Below, piece after piece: positions 1 through 4,560 of a DNA stretch of 5,495 nucleotides; the stretch's first letter is position 1, and the number at the start of each line of letters is the position of its first letter. The notes beneath the pieces are model-generated. The model had not been told where the DNA came from. It saw only the letters and a list, made by a program, of their open reading frames with translations, and searched no databases. The position numbers and the translations under genes were made by a program. This DNA is from Actinomycetes bacterium. GTDB taxonomy: Bacteria > Actinomycetota > Actinomycetes > Actinomycetales > Microbacteriaceae. The DNA is taken from positions 1 through 5,495 of the forward strand of contig JAEWJX010000100.1 in the NCBI GenBank assembly GCA_023386365.1, given 5' to 3'.

Positions 1-6
1 CCCGTT

Positions 7-24
7 CCCCCCCCCCGCCCCCCC
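7..24. repeat. C-rich homopolymer tract next to the sigma gene stop
   Basis: Ten C (7-16), one G, then seven C (18-24), starting a few bases beyond the stop codon of the minus-strand sigma gene. On that gene's strand it is a run of G just downstream of the stop. It could be real low-complexity 3' sequence with G-quadruplex potential, or a sequencing or assembly artefact near an end. It has no stem plus U-tract, so I do not call it a terminator. Confidence 0.6.
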
Positions 25-29
25 GCCGG

Positions 30-989
30 TCAGACGGCGACGGGGAGGGCGATCCGTTCGAGCTTGGCCGGGTTGAGCATCCAGAACAGACGCTCGATAC
101 CGCTGCCGGATGCGCAGATCGAGAGCACCGTGACCGGCTCGCCGCCGGCGAGTACGGCGATCGCGGGCTGCCCGTTGATCTCCAGCTCGCGCACCTCGAC
201 CCCGTCCCAGAACCAGGTCGAGAAGGCGCCGACGAACTTCGCCACCCGCTCGCGACCGACGATCGCGATGCGTGCGGCGTGCACGACGTCTCCGCCGTCG
301 GAGTAGCTGACGACGTCGTCGGCGAGCACCTGTTCGAGTTCGCCGACGTCGCCGGATCGGGCTGCCGTGACGAAGGCGCGAAGGAAGCGCTGGTGCGCCG
401 TACGGGTGACGCTGGAGCGGTGCCCGGATGCGACGTGCTCGCGCGCTCGGCTGACGAGCTTGCGGGTGGCGACCTCGGTGGTGTCGAGGATGTCGGCGAT
501 GTCGCGGTACTCGTACCGGAAGGCTTCGCGCAGCACGAAAGCGGCCCGCTCGGAGGGCCCGAGGGATTCCAGCAGCACGAGGAGCGCAAGCGAGAGGGAT
601 TCGTTGTGCTCAGCTTCGAGCTCAGGGTTGGCGTCGGTGTCGATGGGTTCGGGGAGCCACGGCCCGACGTACGCTTCACGACGCACGCGTGCCGACTGCA
701 GCACGTTGATGGCGGTGCGGGTGGTGACGGTCACGAGAAACGCCTCGGGCTGCTCGACCTGCTCGCGGTCGTGGGCCTGCCACTTGAGCCACACGTCCTG
801 GACGACGTCTTCGGCGTCGGAGATCGTGCCGATCACCCGGTAGGCGATGCCGAAAAGGCGGGGGCGGTAGGTCTCGAACTGCCGCGCGGTCGCGTCGAGC
901 TGGGCGTCAGCGGCGGCGGATGCCCGTTGCCGTCGCGTCTCGGCGATCTGCTCACGACGCAGTGCGAGGTTCTCATCGTGGGAGCGCAT
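30..989 (-). CDS. ECF41/SigJ-type RNA polymerase sigma factor with fused SnoaL-like domain (paralog 1)
   Basis: An alternative sigma factor that would direct RNA polymerase to a small set of promoters. Numbering is from the ATG at 989 (319 aa). Sigma region 2 is about residues 38-104 (YRPRLFGIAYR, AEDVVQDVWLKW). The linker WLPEP, typical of ECF41, is at 111-115. Region 4 is about 133-184 (PSERAAFVLREAF, then a helix-turn-helix ending KLVSRAR). A SnoaL/NTF2-like regulatory domain fills about 198-313. The two ECF41 signature motifs are present but altered: YSDGGD (229-234) where DGGG is usual, and NPAKL (306-310) where NPDKL is usual. An N-terminal leader of nearly 40 charged residues precedes region 2, against about 11 in the paralog at 3257. 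An in-frame GTG at 995 would add two residues. I prefer the ATG because a TTGACA/TAGCAT promoter would start transcription near it and no good Shine-Dalgarno sequence is present. It is divergent from the redox repressor at 1062 and lacks the GTCACA-N16-NGTC promoter seen at its paralog. Confidence 0.9.
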   Translation of the reverse strand: MRSHDENLALRREQIAETRRQRASAAADAQLDATARQFETYRPRLFGIAYRVIGTISDAEDVVQDVWLKWQAHDREQVEQPEAFLVTVTTRTAINVLQSARVRREAYVGPWLPEPIDTDANPELEAEHNESLSLALLVLLESLGPSERAAFVLREAFRYEYRDIADILDTTEVATRKLVSRAREHVASGHRSSVTRTAHQRFLRAFVTAARSGDVGELEQVLADDVVSYSDGGDVVHAARIAIVGRERVAKFVGAFSTWFWDGVEVRELEINGQPAIAVLAGGEPVTVLSICASGSGIERLFWMLNPAKLERIALPVAV

Positions 990-995
990 GCCCAC

Positions 996-1026
996 ATGCT
1001 AGCGATATACCTCATGAGCGTGTCAA
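996..1026 (-). promoter_or_regulatory. Housekeeping-type promoter for ECF41 paralog 1, probably leaderless
   Basis: On the minus strand a perfect TTGACA (-35) lies at 1026-1021. TAGCAT (1001-996) fits the actinobacterial TANNNT -10 pattern, with a long 19-nt spacer. Transcription would begin about 7 nt downstream, around 989, exactly at the ATG, giving a leaderless mRNA. An alternative -10-like TATATC lies too close (11 nt) to this -35. The spacer contains the palindrome CTCATGAG. Confidence 0.45.
1011..1018. repeat. CTCATGAG palindrome in the paralog 1 promoter
   Basis: This perfect 8-bp palindrome recurs as the core of the 16-bp palindrome in front of the second ECF41 gene (3212-3219). Read toward each sigma gene, both copies are followed by GTATATC or GTATGTC and then GCATG, so the two leader regions look related. 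It could be a protein-binding site or a remnant of gene duplication. Confidence 0.5.
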
Positions 1027-1042
1027 TAGAAATCATTTATTT
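1026..1042. promoter_or_regulatory. AT-rich imperfect dyad, candidate operator of the OhrR-type repressor
   Basis: The centre AAATCATTT (1030-1038) is a perfect 4+1+4 inverted repeat. It lies in an imperfect longer dyad that pairs 6 of 8 positions per arm, inside the only clearly AT-rich patch of the window. MarR-family repressors, including OhrR, usually bind AT-rich dyads over their own promoters. This one sits directly upstream of the repressor's -10 candidate. Assignment is inferred from position and symmetry only. Confidence 0.4.
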
Positions 1043-1047
1043 AGAGT
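1042..1047 (+). promoter_or_regulatory. Candidate -10 element for the OhrR-type gene
   Basis: TAGAGT fits TANNNT and lies 14 nt before the ATG at 1062. No convincing -35 is seen at 16-18 nt. A short AGG (1051-1053) eight bases before the ATG is the only Shine-Dalgarno candidate, so the transcript would have a very short leader. Confidence 0.35.
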
Positions 1048-1061
1048 GCTAGGTTTTCACC

Positions 1062-1520
1062 ATGACTTCGAACGGCGACTCCCGCATCCCTCTGAGTGAG
1101 ATGGTGTGCTGGAACCTGTACCAGGCATCCCGAGCCGTCACCGCCGAGTACCGCAGACTGCTCGATCCGCTCGATCTCACCTACCCGCAGTACATCGCCC
1201 TCGCGTGCCTGTGGGAGTACGGCGACCACACCGTCGGCAAGCTCGCGGAGCGCCTCCGCGTGGAGTACGGCACCATCACCCCGCTGCTCAAGAGACTCGA
1301 ACAGCGCGGCCTCGTCGCCCGCACGAGGAGCCTCGACGACGAACGCACCGTGGTCGTGACGCTCACCCCCGCCGGCGACGAGCTGCGCGAACACGCGCCC
1401 GGCATCTACGCCCGGATCAGCGAGGCGCTCGCACTCACGCCCGAGAGCTCCGCGGCCGCCCTCGCGGTGCTCCGACCCATCGCGCAGCTGGGAACCGGGC
1501 AGGGAGACCGCGCAGACTGA
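1062..1520 (+). CDS. ohrR: OhrR-type MarR family redox-sensing transcriptional repressor (1-Cys class)
   Basis: A winged-helix MarR family regulator of 152 aa, the usual length. The N-terminal block closely follows OhrR, the organic hydroperoxide sensor: C16 in VCWNLYQASRAVT, then Y30 and LTYPQY with Y41. These match the reactive cysteine and two hydrogen-bonding tyrosines of Bacillus subtilis OhrR (C15, Y29, Y40, from memory). The DNA-binding wing is seen as GTITPLLKRLEQRGLVARTRSLDDERTV read across residues 70-98, ending with VTLTPAGDEL. The only other cysteine is C49; no C-terminal cysteine like that of two-Cys OhrR is present, so it would belong to the one-Cys class that is oxidised with a small thiol (mycothiol in actinomycetes). 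Known OhrR proteins repress the peroxidase gene ohr, but no ohr lies here. The neighbours are a divergent ECF41 sigma gene and a convergent MFS exporter 14 nt beyond its stop. It probably autoregulates through the dyad at 1026-1042. Confidence 0.85.
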   Translation: MTSNGDSRIPLSEMVCWNLYQASRAVTAEYRRLLDPLDLTYPQYIALACLWEYGDHTVGKLAERLRVEYGTITPLLKRLEQRGLVARTRSLDDERTVVVTLTPAGDELREHAPGIYARISEALALTPESSAAALAVLRPIAQLGTGQGDRAD

Positions 1521-1534
1521 GCGCACCGCGCCCG

Positions 1535-2953
1535 TCACGGCTGAGCGCCGCGCGTGGTCGCGGCCGCCTGCCACGGGCGGAGCTCGTGATGTACCGCTCC
1601 GGGATCCTCGATCCCGAAAGCCGAGGTGATCCCGCCGAGCAGCAGTCCGATCGCGGCGACGCCCACCAGGCGGTGGAAGGTGTCGAGGTCGATCACCGTG
1701 GATCCGCCGAGCGACCCGGCTGCGGCGATCGCGATGAGGCCCGCGACGCGGGAGGTCGCATTGTTGATCGCCGAACCGATTCCCGCCCGCCCCGCATCGA
1801 CGGCGCCGAGCACGGTCGCGGTGAGGGGCGCGACCGTGATCGCCATGCCCAGCCCGAACACGAGCACGGCCGGCAGCACCTGGGTGAGGTAGTGCGCATC
1901 TGCCCCGATGCGCAACATGAGTGCGAACCCAGCGCCGGCCACCGCCGGACCGACCGTCATCAGCAGGCGCGGCCCGACGCGCACACTCAGCCGGCCGAAG
2001 GCGGCGGATGCGGCGATCAGCACGATGCTCGACGGCACCATCGCGAGCCCGGCGAAGGTGGCCGTGTACCCGGCGCCCTGTTGCAGGAACACCGCCAGCG
2101 AGAAGGCCCCCACCGAGAGGCCGCCGTAGATGAAGAAGGTGGCGACGTTGCCCACCCAGAAATTGCGTGCGCGGAAGATGCCGAGGGGCAGCATCGGGGC
2201 GGGAACGTGCCGCTCCCAGAACAGGAATCCGATGACGCTCACGGCTCCGAGCACGAGCGATGCGACGATCAGCGGCGAGTCCCAGCCGAGCCGCGGCTGC
2301 TCGATCAGCGCGAAAACGGGCAGGCCCAGCCCGACGACACCGAGCGCGGCGCCGACGAGGTCGACCCGCGTTCCTCGCGCGGGGGCGGCGTCCGCGGGCA
2401 GCGCGCGCATCAGCAGCAGCGCCGCGACGATCGGAACCACGTTGATCCCGAACACCCAGCGCCACGAGAAGCCGTCGACCAGCACCCCGCCGACCACCGG
2501 GCCGGCGATGCTGGCGACGCTCGTGAACGCGGTCCAGATGCCGATCGCCCGCTCGCGGCCGCCCGTCGCGAAGGCGTCCATGATGAGCGCCAGCGAACTC
2601 GGCACGAGCAGCGCCCCTGCCGCCCCCTGGAGGGCACGCGCGGCGATGAGCACCTCAACCGTCGGGGCGAGCGCGCACGCCAGCGAGAACACCCCGAATC
2701 CGATGAGCCCGGTGAGGAGCACCCGCTTGCGGCCGAACACATCCGAAAGCGACCCGGCGAGCAGGATCACCGAACCGAGCGTCAGCAGGTAGGCGTCGAC
2801 CACCCACTGCTGCGAGCTGAGGCCACCGCCCAGGTCTGCGCTGATGGCGGGCAGCGCCACGTTGACGACGCTCCCGTCGAGGAAGGCGATGAAGGTGGCG
2901 AGGATCGCCACGGCCAGCACCAGGCGCTGCAGCGAAACGGATGTGGGGGTCAT
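1535..2953 (-). CDS. MFS drug/metabolite exporter, DHA2 (EmrB/QacA-like) family, 14 TM
   Basis: A proton-coupled efflux permease of 472 aa in the cytoplasmic membrane; substrate unknown. The usual DHA2 motifs are visible: LDGSVVNVALPAI (25-37, motif D1 with D26), GSLSDVFGRKR (67-77, motif A), ARALQGAAGALLVPS (105-119, motif B with R106) and GPVVGGVLVD then WRWVF (151-168, motif C region). Hydrophobic stretches fit about 14 membrane segments, the last near 428-447, followed by a short polar tail. The ATG at 2953 has an in-frame TAG two codons upstream, so no longer start exists. The only purine-rich stretch (AGGA) ends 1 nt before the ATG, too close for a normal ribosome site. An ECF41-like promoter (2989-2963) would place the transcript start a few bases before the ATG, fitting a leaderless or near-leaderless message. 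It is convergent with the OhrR-type gene and divergent from the second sigma operon. Control by sigma rather than by the repressor is inferred from the promoter motif. Confidence 0.9.
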   Translation of the reverse strand: MTPTSVSLQRLVLAVAILATFIAFLDGSVVNVALPAISADLGGGLSSQQWVVDAYLLTLGSVILLAGSLSDVFGRKRVLLTGLIGFGVFSLACALAPTVEVLIAARALQGAAGALLVPSSLALIMDAFATGGRERAIGIWTAFTSVASIAGPVVGGVLVDGFSWRWVFGINVVPIVAALLLMRALPADAAPARGTRVDLVGAALGVVGLGLPVFALIEQPRLGWDSPLIVASLVLGAVSVIGFLFWERHVPAPMLPLGIFRARNFWVGNVATFFIYGGLSVGAFSLAVFLQQGAGYTATFAGLAMVPSSIVLIAASAAFGRLSVRVGPRLLMTVGPAVAGAGFALMLRIGADAHYLTQVLPAVLVFGLGMAITVAPLTATVLGAVDAGRAGIGSAINNATSRVAGLIAIAAAGSLGGSTVIDLDTFHRLVGVAAIGLLLGGITSAFGIEDPGAVHHELRPWQAAATTRGAQP

Positions 2954-2965
2954 GTCCTACAGGAC
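2954..2965. repeat. Short inverted repeat at the exporter start
   Basis: GTCCT-AC-AGGAC, two 5-bp arms around 2 bp, lies directly before the exporter ATG and overlaps the GTC of its putative -10. It could be an operator, or simply result from the GGTCCT -10 meeting an AGGA-like stretch. Confidence 0.35.
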
Positions 2966-2989
2966 CGCGCACCCGCCCCCGCTGTGACG
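2961..2989 (-). promoter_or_regulatory. ECF41/SigJ-type promoter facing the MFS exporter
   Basis: Minus strand: CGTCACA (2989-2983), exactly 16 nt, then GGTCCT (2966-2961). As I recall, ECF41 promoters are TGTCACA with CGTC, and the M. tuberculosis SigJ-dependent promoter is GTCACA-N16-CGTCCT. This site differs by one base in each half. The -10 GTC ends 10 nt before the exporter ATG. Confidence 0.6.
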
Positions 2990-3000
2990 AGGATGCCGTC

Positions 3001-3029
3001 GGTCACATCCGGCGCCGCGCCGCGGTCCT
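3001..3029 (+). promoter_or_regulatory. Distal ECF41/SigJ-type promoter facing the second sigma gene
   Basis: GGTCACA (3001-3007), exactly 16 nt, then GGTCCT (3024-3029). It lies back-to-back with the exporter promoter, with 11 nt between the two -35 elements. A transcript from here would carry a leader of about 220 nt before the sigma ATG, including the inverted repeat 3037-3152. Confidence 0.45.
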
Positions 3030-3036
3030 TCCTGGT

Positions 3037-3152
3037 GATGATCCGGTCGAGTCGTGAGATAAGAGCGGGAGCACCGGGTTTCAGGCGGCCTCCGTCCCCT
3101 GGGGGTATGCGCCAAGCAGAGCACGGCTGGTCCCACCCGCCACCGGATCATC
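3037..3152. repeat. 11-bp perfect inverted repeat with 94-nt interior
   Basis: GATGATCCGGT at 3037-3047 is the exact reverse complement of ACCGGATCATC at 3142-3152. An 11-bp perfect match is unlikely by chance within a 300-bp region. In RNA started at the distal promoter it would close a domain of about 116 nt. In DNA it could be a pair of binding half-sites. No known RNA family is recognised. Confidence 0.5.
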
Positions 3153-3181
3153 GAACTTCCTCGAAGAATTTCTGCGAATCC

Positions 3182-3208
3182 GGTCACAAACCGATGGCCC
3201 GCCCTGTC
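3182..3208 (+). promoter_or_regulatory. Proximal ECF41/SigJ-type promoter of the second sigma gene (autoregulation)
   Basis: GGTCACA (3182-3188), exactly 16 nt, then TGTC (3205-3208). The predicted start point, 6-8 nt downstream, falls in the palindrome at 3208-3223. Aligned without gaps to the promoter at 4483, 25 of 38 positions match from the -35 through the following CTCTsATGAG. Autoregulation is usual for ECF sigma factors. Confidence 0.6.
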
Positions 3209-3223
3209 TCTCTCATGAGAGAG
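3208..3223. repeat. 16-bp perfect palindrome at the predicted transcription start
   Basis: CTCTCTCATGAGAGAG is fully self-complementary. It begins at the last base of the putative -10 and spans the predicted start of the sigma operon. Its CTCATGAG core recurs at 1011-1018, and a related imperfect copy (CTCTGATGAG) follows the -10 at 4506-4509. It could be an operator or an initiator element. Confidence 0.6.
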
Positions 3224-3238
3224 GTATGTCCGCATGCC

Positions 3239-3248
3239 GGAGAAGGGG
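3239..3248 (+). promoter_or_regulatory. Ribosome binding site of the second sigma gene
   Basis: GGAGAAGGGG ends 8 nt before the ATG at 3257. It decides the start against in-frame ATGs at 3194 and 3215, which lie in or near the promoter and would add codons that are rare in this DNA. Confidence 0.75.
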
Positions 3249-3256
3249 ATCGCAGC

Positions 3257-4135
3257 ATGGAATCCGACCTCGCGGAAGCGCTCGCCGCGTTCCAGGCCGC
3301 ACGCCCCCGCCTCTTCGGGGTGGCGTACCGGATGCTGGGCAGCGTCGCCGAAGCCGAGGACGTCCTGCAGGATGCCTGGGTGCGCTGGCAGAAGACGGAC
3401 CGCGCCGTCGTCGAGGACCCGCTCGCCTTCCTCATCACGATGACCACGCGGCTGTCGATCAACGAGCTGCAGTCGGCCCGCGTGCGCCGCGAGACCTACA
3501 TCGGCCCGTGGCTCCCCGAGCCGGTCGACACGAGCGCCGACCCGACGCTGGGCGCCGAACGCGCCGAGGCGCTCGGGTTCGCGGTGCTGCTGATGCTGGA
3601 ACGCCTCACCCCCACCGAGCGGGCGGCCTACGTGCTGCGCGAGGCGTTCGCCTACAGCTACGAGCAGATCTCCGCCGTCGTGCAGGTGTCGGAGGTGGCG
3701 TCGCGGCAGCTGGTCAGTCGTGCCCGGAAGCACCTCACCTCGGAGAGCCGGCGCGAGGTGCCGAAGTCGGAGCAGCGGCGCATGCTGACCGCGTTCCTCA
3801 CCGCCGCGACGACCGGCGACCTCAGCGACCTGGAGCGCCTGTTGGCCGACGACGTCGCGTCGTACTCCGACGGCGGCGGGCTGGTGCGGGCGTCGAAGTT
3901 CCCGGTCTTCGGCCGCGAACGGGTGGCCAAGTTCGTGCGCGCGTTCCAGTCGCGGTTCTGGCACGGGGTCGACATCGCCGAGACGGAGATCAACGGGCAG
4001 CCGTCGGTGGTGCTGTCGAAGGAGGGCCGGGTGTTCGCCGTCGTCGCGATCGTGCTCTCGCCCACCGGCATCCGGCAGCTGCTCTGGATGATGAACCCGC
4101 AGAAGCTCGGGGCCGTGGCGTCCCGTGGTGCGTGA
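3257..4135 (+). CDS. ECF41/SigJ-type RNA polymerase sigma factor with fused SnoaL-like domain (paralog 2)
   Basis: A 292-aa alternative sigma factor, the usual ECF41 length. Region 2 is about residues 12-78 (RPRLFGVAYRMLG, AEAEDVLQDAWVRW). The linker WLPEP is at 85-89. Region 4 is about 105-157 (TPTERAAYVLREAF, helix-turn-helix ending QLVSRARKH). The SnoaL/NTF2-like domain is about 174-285, with the full signature YSDGGG (203-208) and NPQKL (280-284). In studied ECF41 proteins this C-terminal domain replaces an anti-sigma factor: the DGGG region and NPDKL-like tail set activity. No cysteine is seen, so direct thiol sensing is unlikely. The gene has a strong ribosome site and two upstream promoters of its own predicted type. 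Its last codons overlap the start of the free-standing SnoaL gene by 11 nt, and an SDR with the same promoter type follows. It is clearly similar to the sigma protein at 30-989 through all domains, including the shared run QSARVRRE. Confidence 0.93.
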   Translation: MESDLAEALAAFQAARPRLFGVAYRMLGSVAEAEDVLQDAWVRWQKTDRAVVEDPLAFLITMTTRLSINELQSARVRRETYIGPWLPEPVDTSADPTLGAERAEALGFAVLLMLERLTPTERAAYVLREAFAYSYEQISAVVQVSEVASRQLVSRARKHLTSESRREVPKSEQRRMLTAFLTAATTGDLSDLERLLADDVASYSDGGGLVRASKFPVFGRERVAKFVRAFQSRFWHGVDIAETEINGQPSVVLSKEGRVFAVVAIVLSPTGIRQLLWMMNPQKLGAVASRGA

Positions 4136-4481
4136 GAACCCCGCCGCTCGTCTGCTCGCCGCACTCGAGCGGCGAGACGGAAGGGAGCTCCGGCGCACCC
4201 TGAGCCGGCACGTGCGCATGGTGCTCGACAGCGGCGACGCATCCGGCGGGCACTTCCGCGGGCGCACGGAGGTGACCGCGGCGATGATGGGGCTGTGCTG
4301 GACCACGGCCGAACACTCCGTCGCCCCCACGCAGGTGAACGGCCGTCCCGGCGCGTTGCTGCGCGACCCCGACGGACGGGTGGTGGGCGTGCTCGGCCTC
4401 GGGTTCGACCGGCGCTCGATCACCGACGTATGGGCCCTGACCGCGCCCGACAAGATCGCCCGCTGGCGTCTTTCCCGGTGA
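4125..4481 (+). CDS. Free-standing SnoaL/NTF2-like protein resembling an ECF41 C-terminal regulatory domain
   Basis: A 118-aa protein with no sigma regions and no signal peptide or membrane segment. It aligns collinearly with the C-terminal domain of the sigma factor just upstream: LLAALERRDGRELRRTL with the first helix; DSGDA (35-39) where the sigma has DGGGL; GRTEVTAAM with GRERVAKFV; VNGRPG (71-76) with INGQPS; DGRVVGVL (83-90) with EGRVFAVV; and VWALTAPDKIARW (102-114) with LWMMNPQKLGAVA. It thus keeps an equivalent of the NPDKL tail. The start is GTG 4125 (or the adjacent GTG 4128), overlapping the sigma stop by 11 (or 8) nt, which suggests translational coupling; a separate ribosome site is not evident. 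It has one cysteine (C58). The role is inferred: it may bind a ligand, pair with the sigma C-terminal domain, or compete for it. An ordinary SnoaL-fold enzyme is the alternative. Confidence 0.75.
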   Translation: MVRENPAARLLAALERRDGRELRRTLSRHVRMVLDSGDASGGHFRGRTEVTAAMMGLCWTTAEHSVAPTQVNGRPGALLRDPDGRVVGVLGLGFDRRSITDVWALTAPDKIARWRLSR

Positions 4482-4482
4482 A

Positions 4483-4509
4483 CGTCACAGACGCGCACCC
4501 ACCCCGGTC
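4483..4509 (+). promoter_or_regulatory. ECF41/SigJ-type promoter of the epimerase-like SDR
   Basis: CGTCACA (4483-4489), exactly 16 nt, then GGTC (4506-4509), the same two boxes as the exporter promoter. It starts 2 nt after the SnoaL gene stop, so the SDR can be transcribed separately as well as by read-through. The -10 is followed by CCCTC-TGAT-GAGGG (4509-4522), a small inverted repeat resembling the palindrome at 3208. Confidence 0.6.
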
Positions 4510-4550
4510 CCTCTGATGAGGGCCTCGGAGCGTCCGCGGCCCCGCAGTGA

Positions 4551-4557
4551 AGGGGAG
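4551..4557 (+). promoter_or_regulatory. Ribosome binding site of the epimerase-like SDR
   Basis: AGGGGAG lies 3 nt before the ATG at 4561. It supports that start over the in-frame ATG at 4516, which has no ribosome site but lies 7 nt after the putative -10. Confidence 0.7.
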
Positions 4558-4560
4558 ATC

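Larger units (their letters stand above)
2954..3256. other. 303-bp divergent regulatory region between exporter and sigma operon
   Basis: No gene is supported here. The plus-strand frame of the sigma gene stays open through it, but codons such as AGA, ATA, GTA and CAA and loss of third-position GC bias argue against coding. It holds three ECF41-like promoters (one minus, two plus), an inverted repeat formed by the two facing -35 hexamers (TGTGAC 2983-2988, GTCACA 3002-3007), an 11-bp perfect inverted repeat (3037-3047 with 3142-3152), a GGGGGTAT half-site near 3101-3108 and a 16-bp palindrome (3208-3223). Confidence 0.7.

Noticed and set aside
1521..1534. Bidirectional terminator between the OhrR-type gene and the exporter
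   Set aside because: Only 14 nt separate the stops. The nearby CCGT-C-ACGG has no usable loop and no T-tract follows on either strand.
1041..2465. Long minus-strand open frame overlapping the exporter and lying opposite the OhrR-type gene
   Set aside because: It shares bases with the exporter in another frame and translates to low-complexity Arg/Ala/Gly-rich sequence. The exporter frame shows all the MFS motifs.
2954..3000. Direct control of the exporter by the neighbouring OhrR-type repressor
   Set aside because: The two genes are convergent and do not share a promoter. No AT-rich dyad like that at 1026-1042 is seen before the exporter.
1106..3256. Very long plus-strand open frame running through the OhrR-type gene and opposite the exporter into the second sigma gene
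   Set aside because: It is open only because stop codons are rare in GC-rich DNA. It is antisense to the exporter, is rich in Arg, Pro and His without any domain, and has poor codon use from 3038 to 3256. The sigma gene has its own ribosome site and start at 3257.
2957..4498. Long minus-strand open frame opposite the second sigma gene and the SnoaL gene
   Set aside because: It is antisense to two well-supported genes and its Arg/Pro/Ala-rich translation has no recognisable domain.
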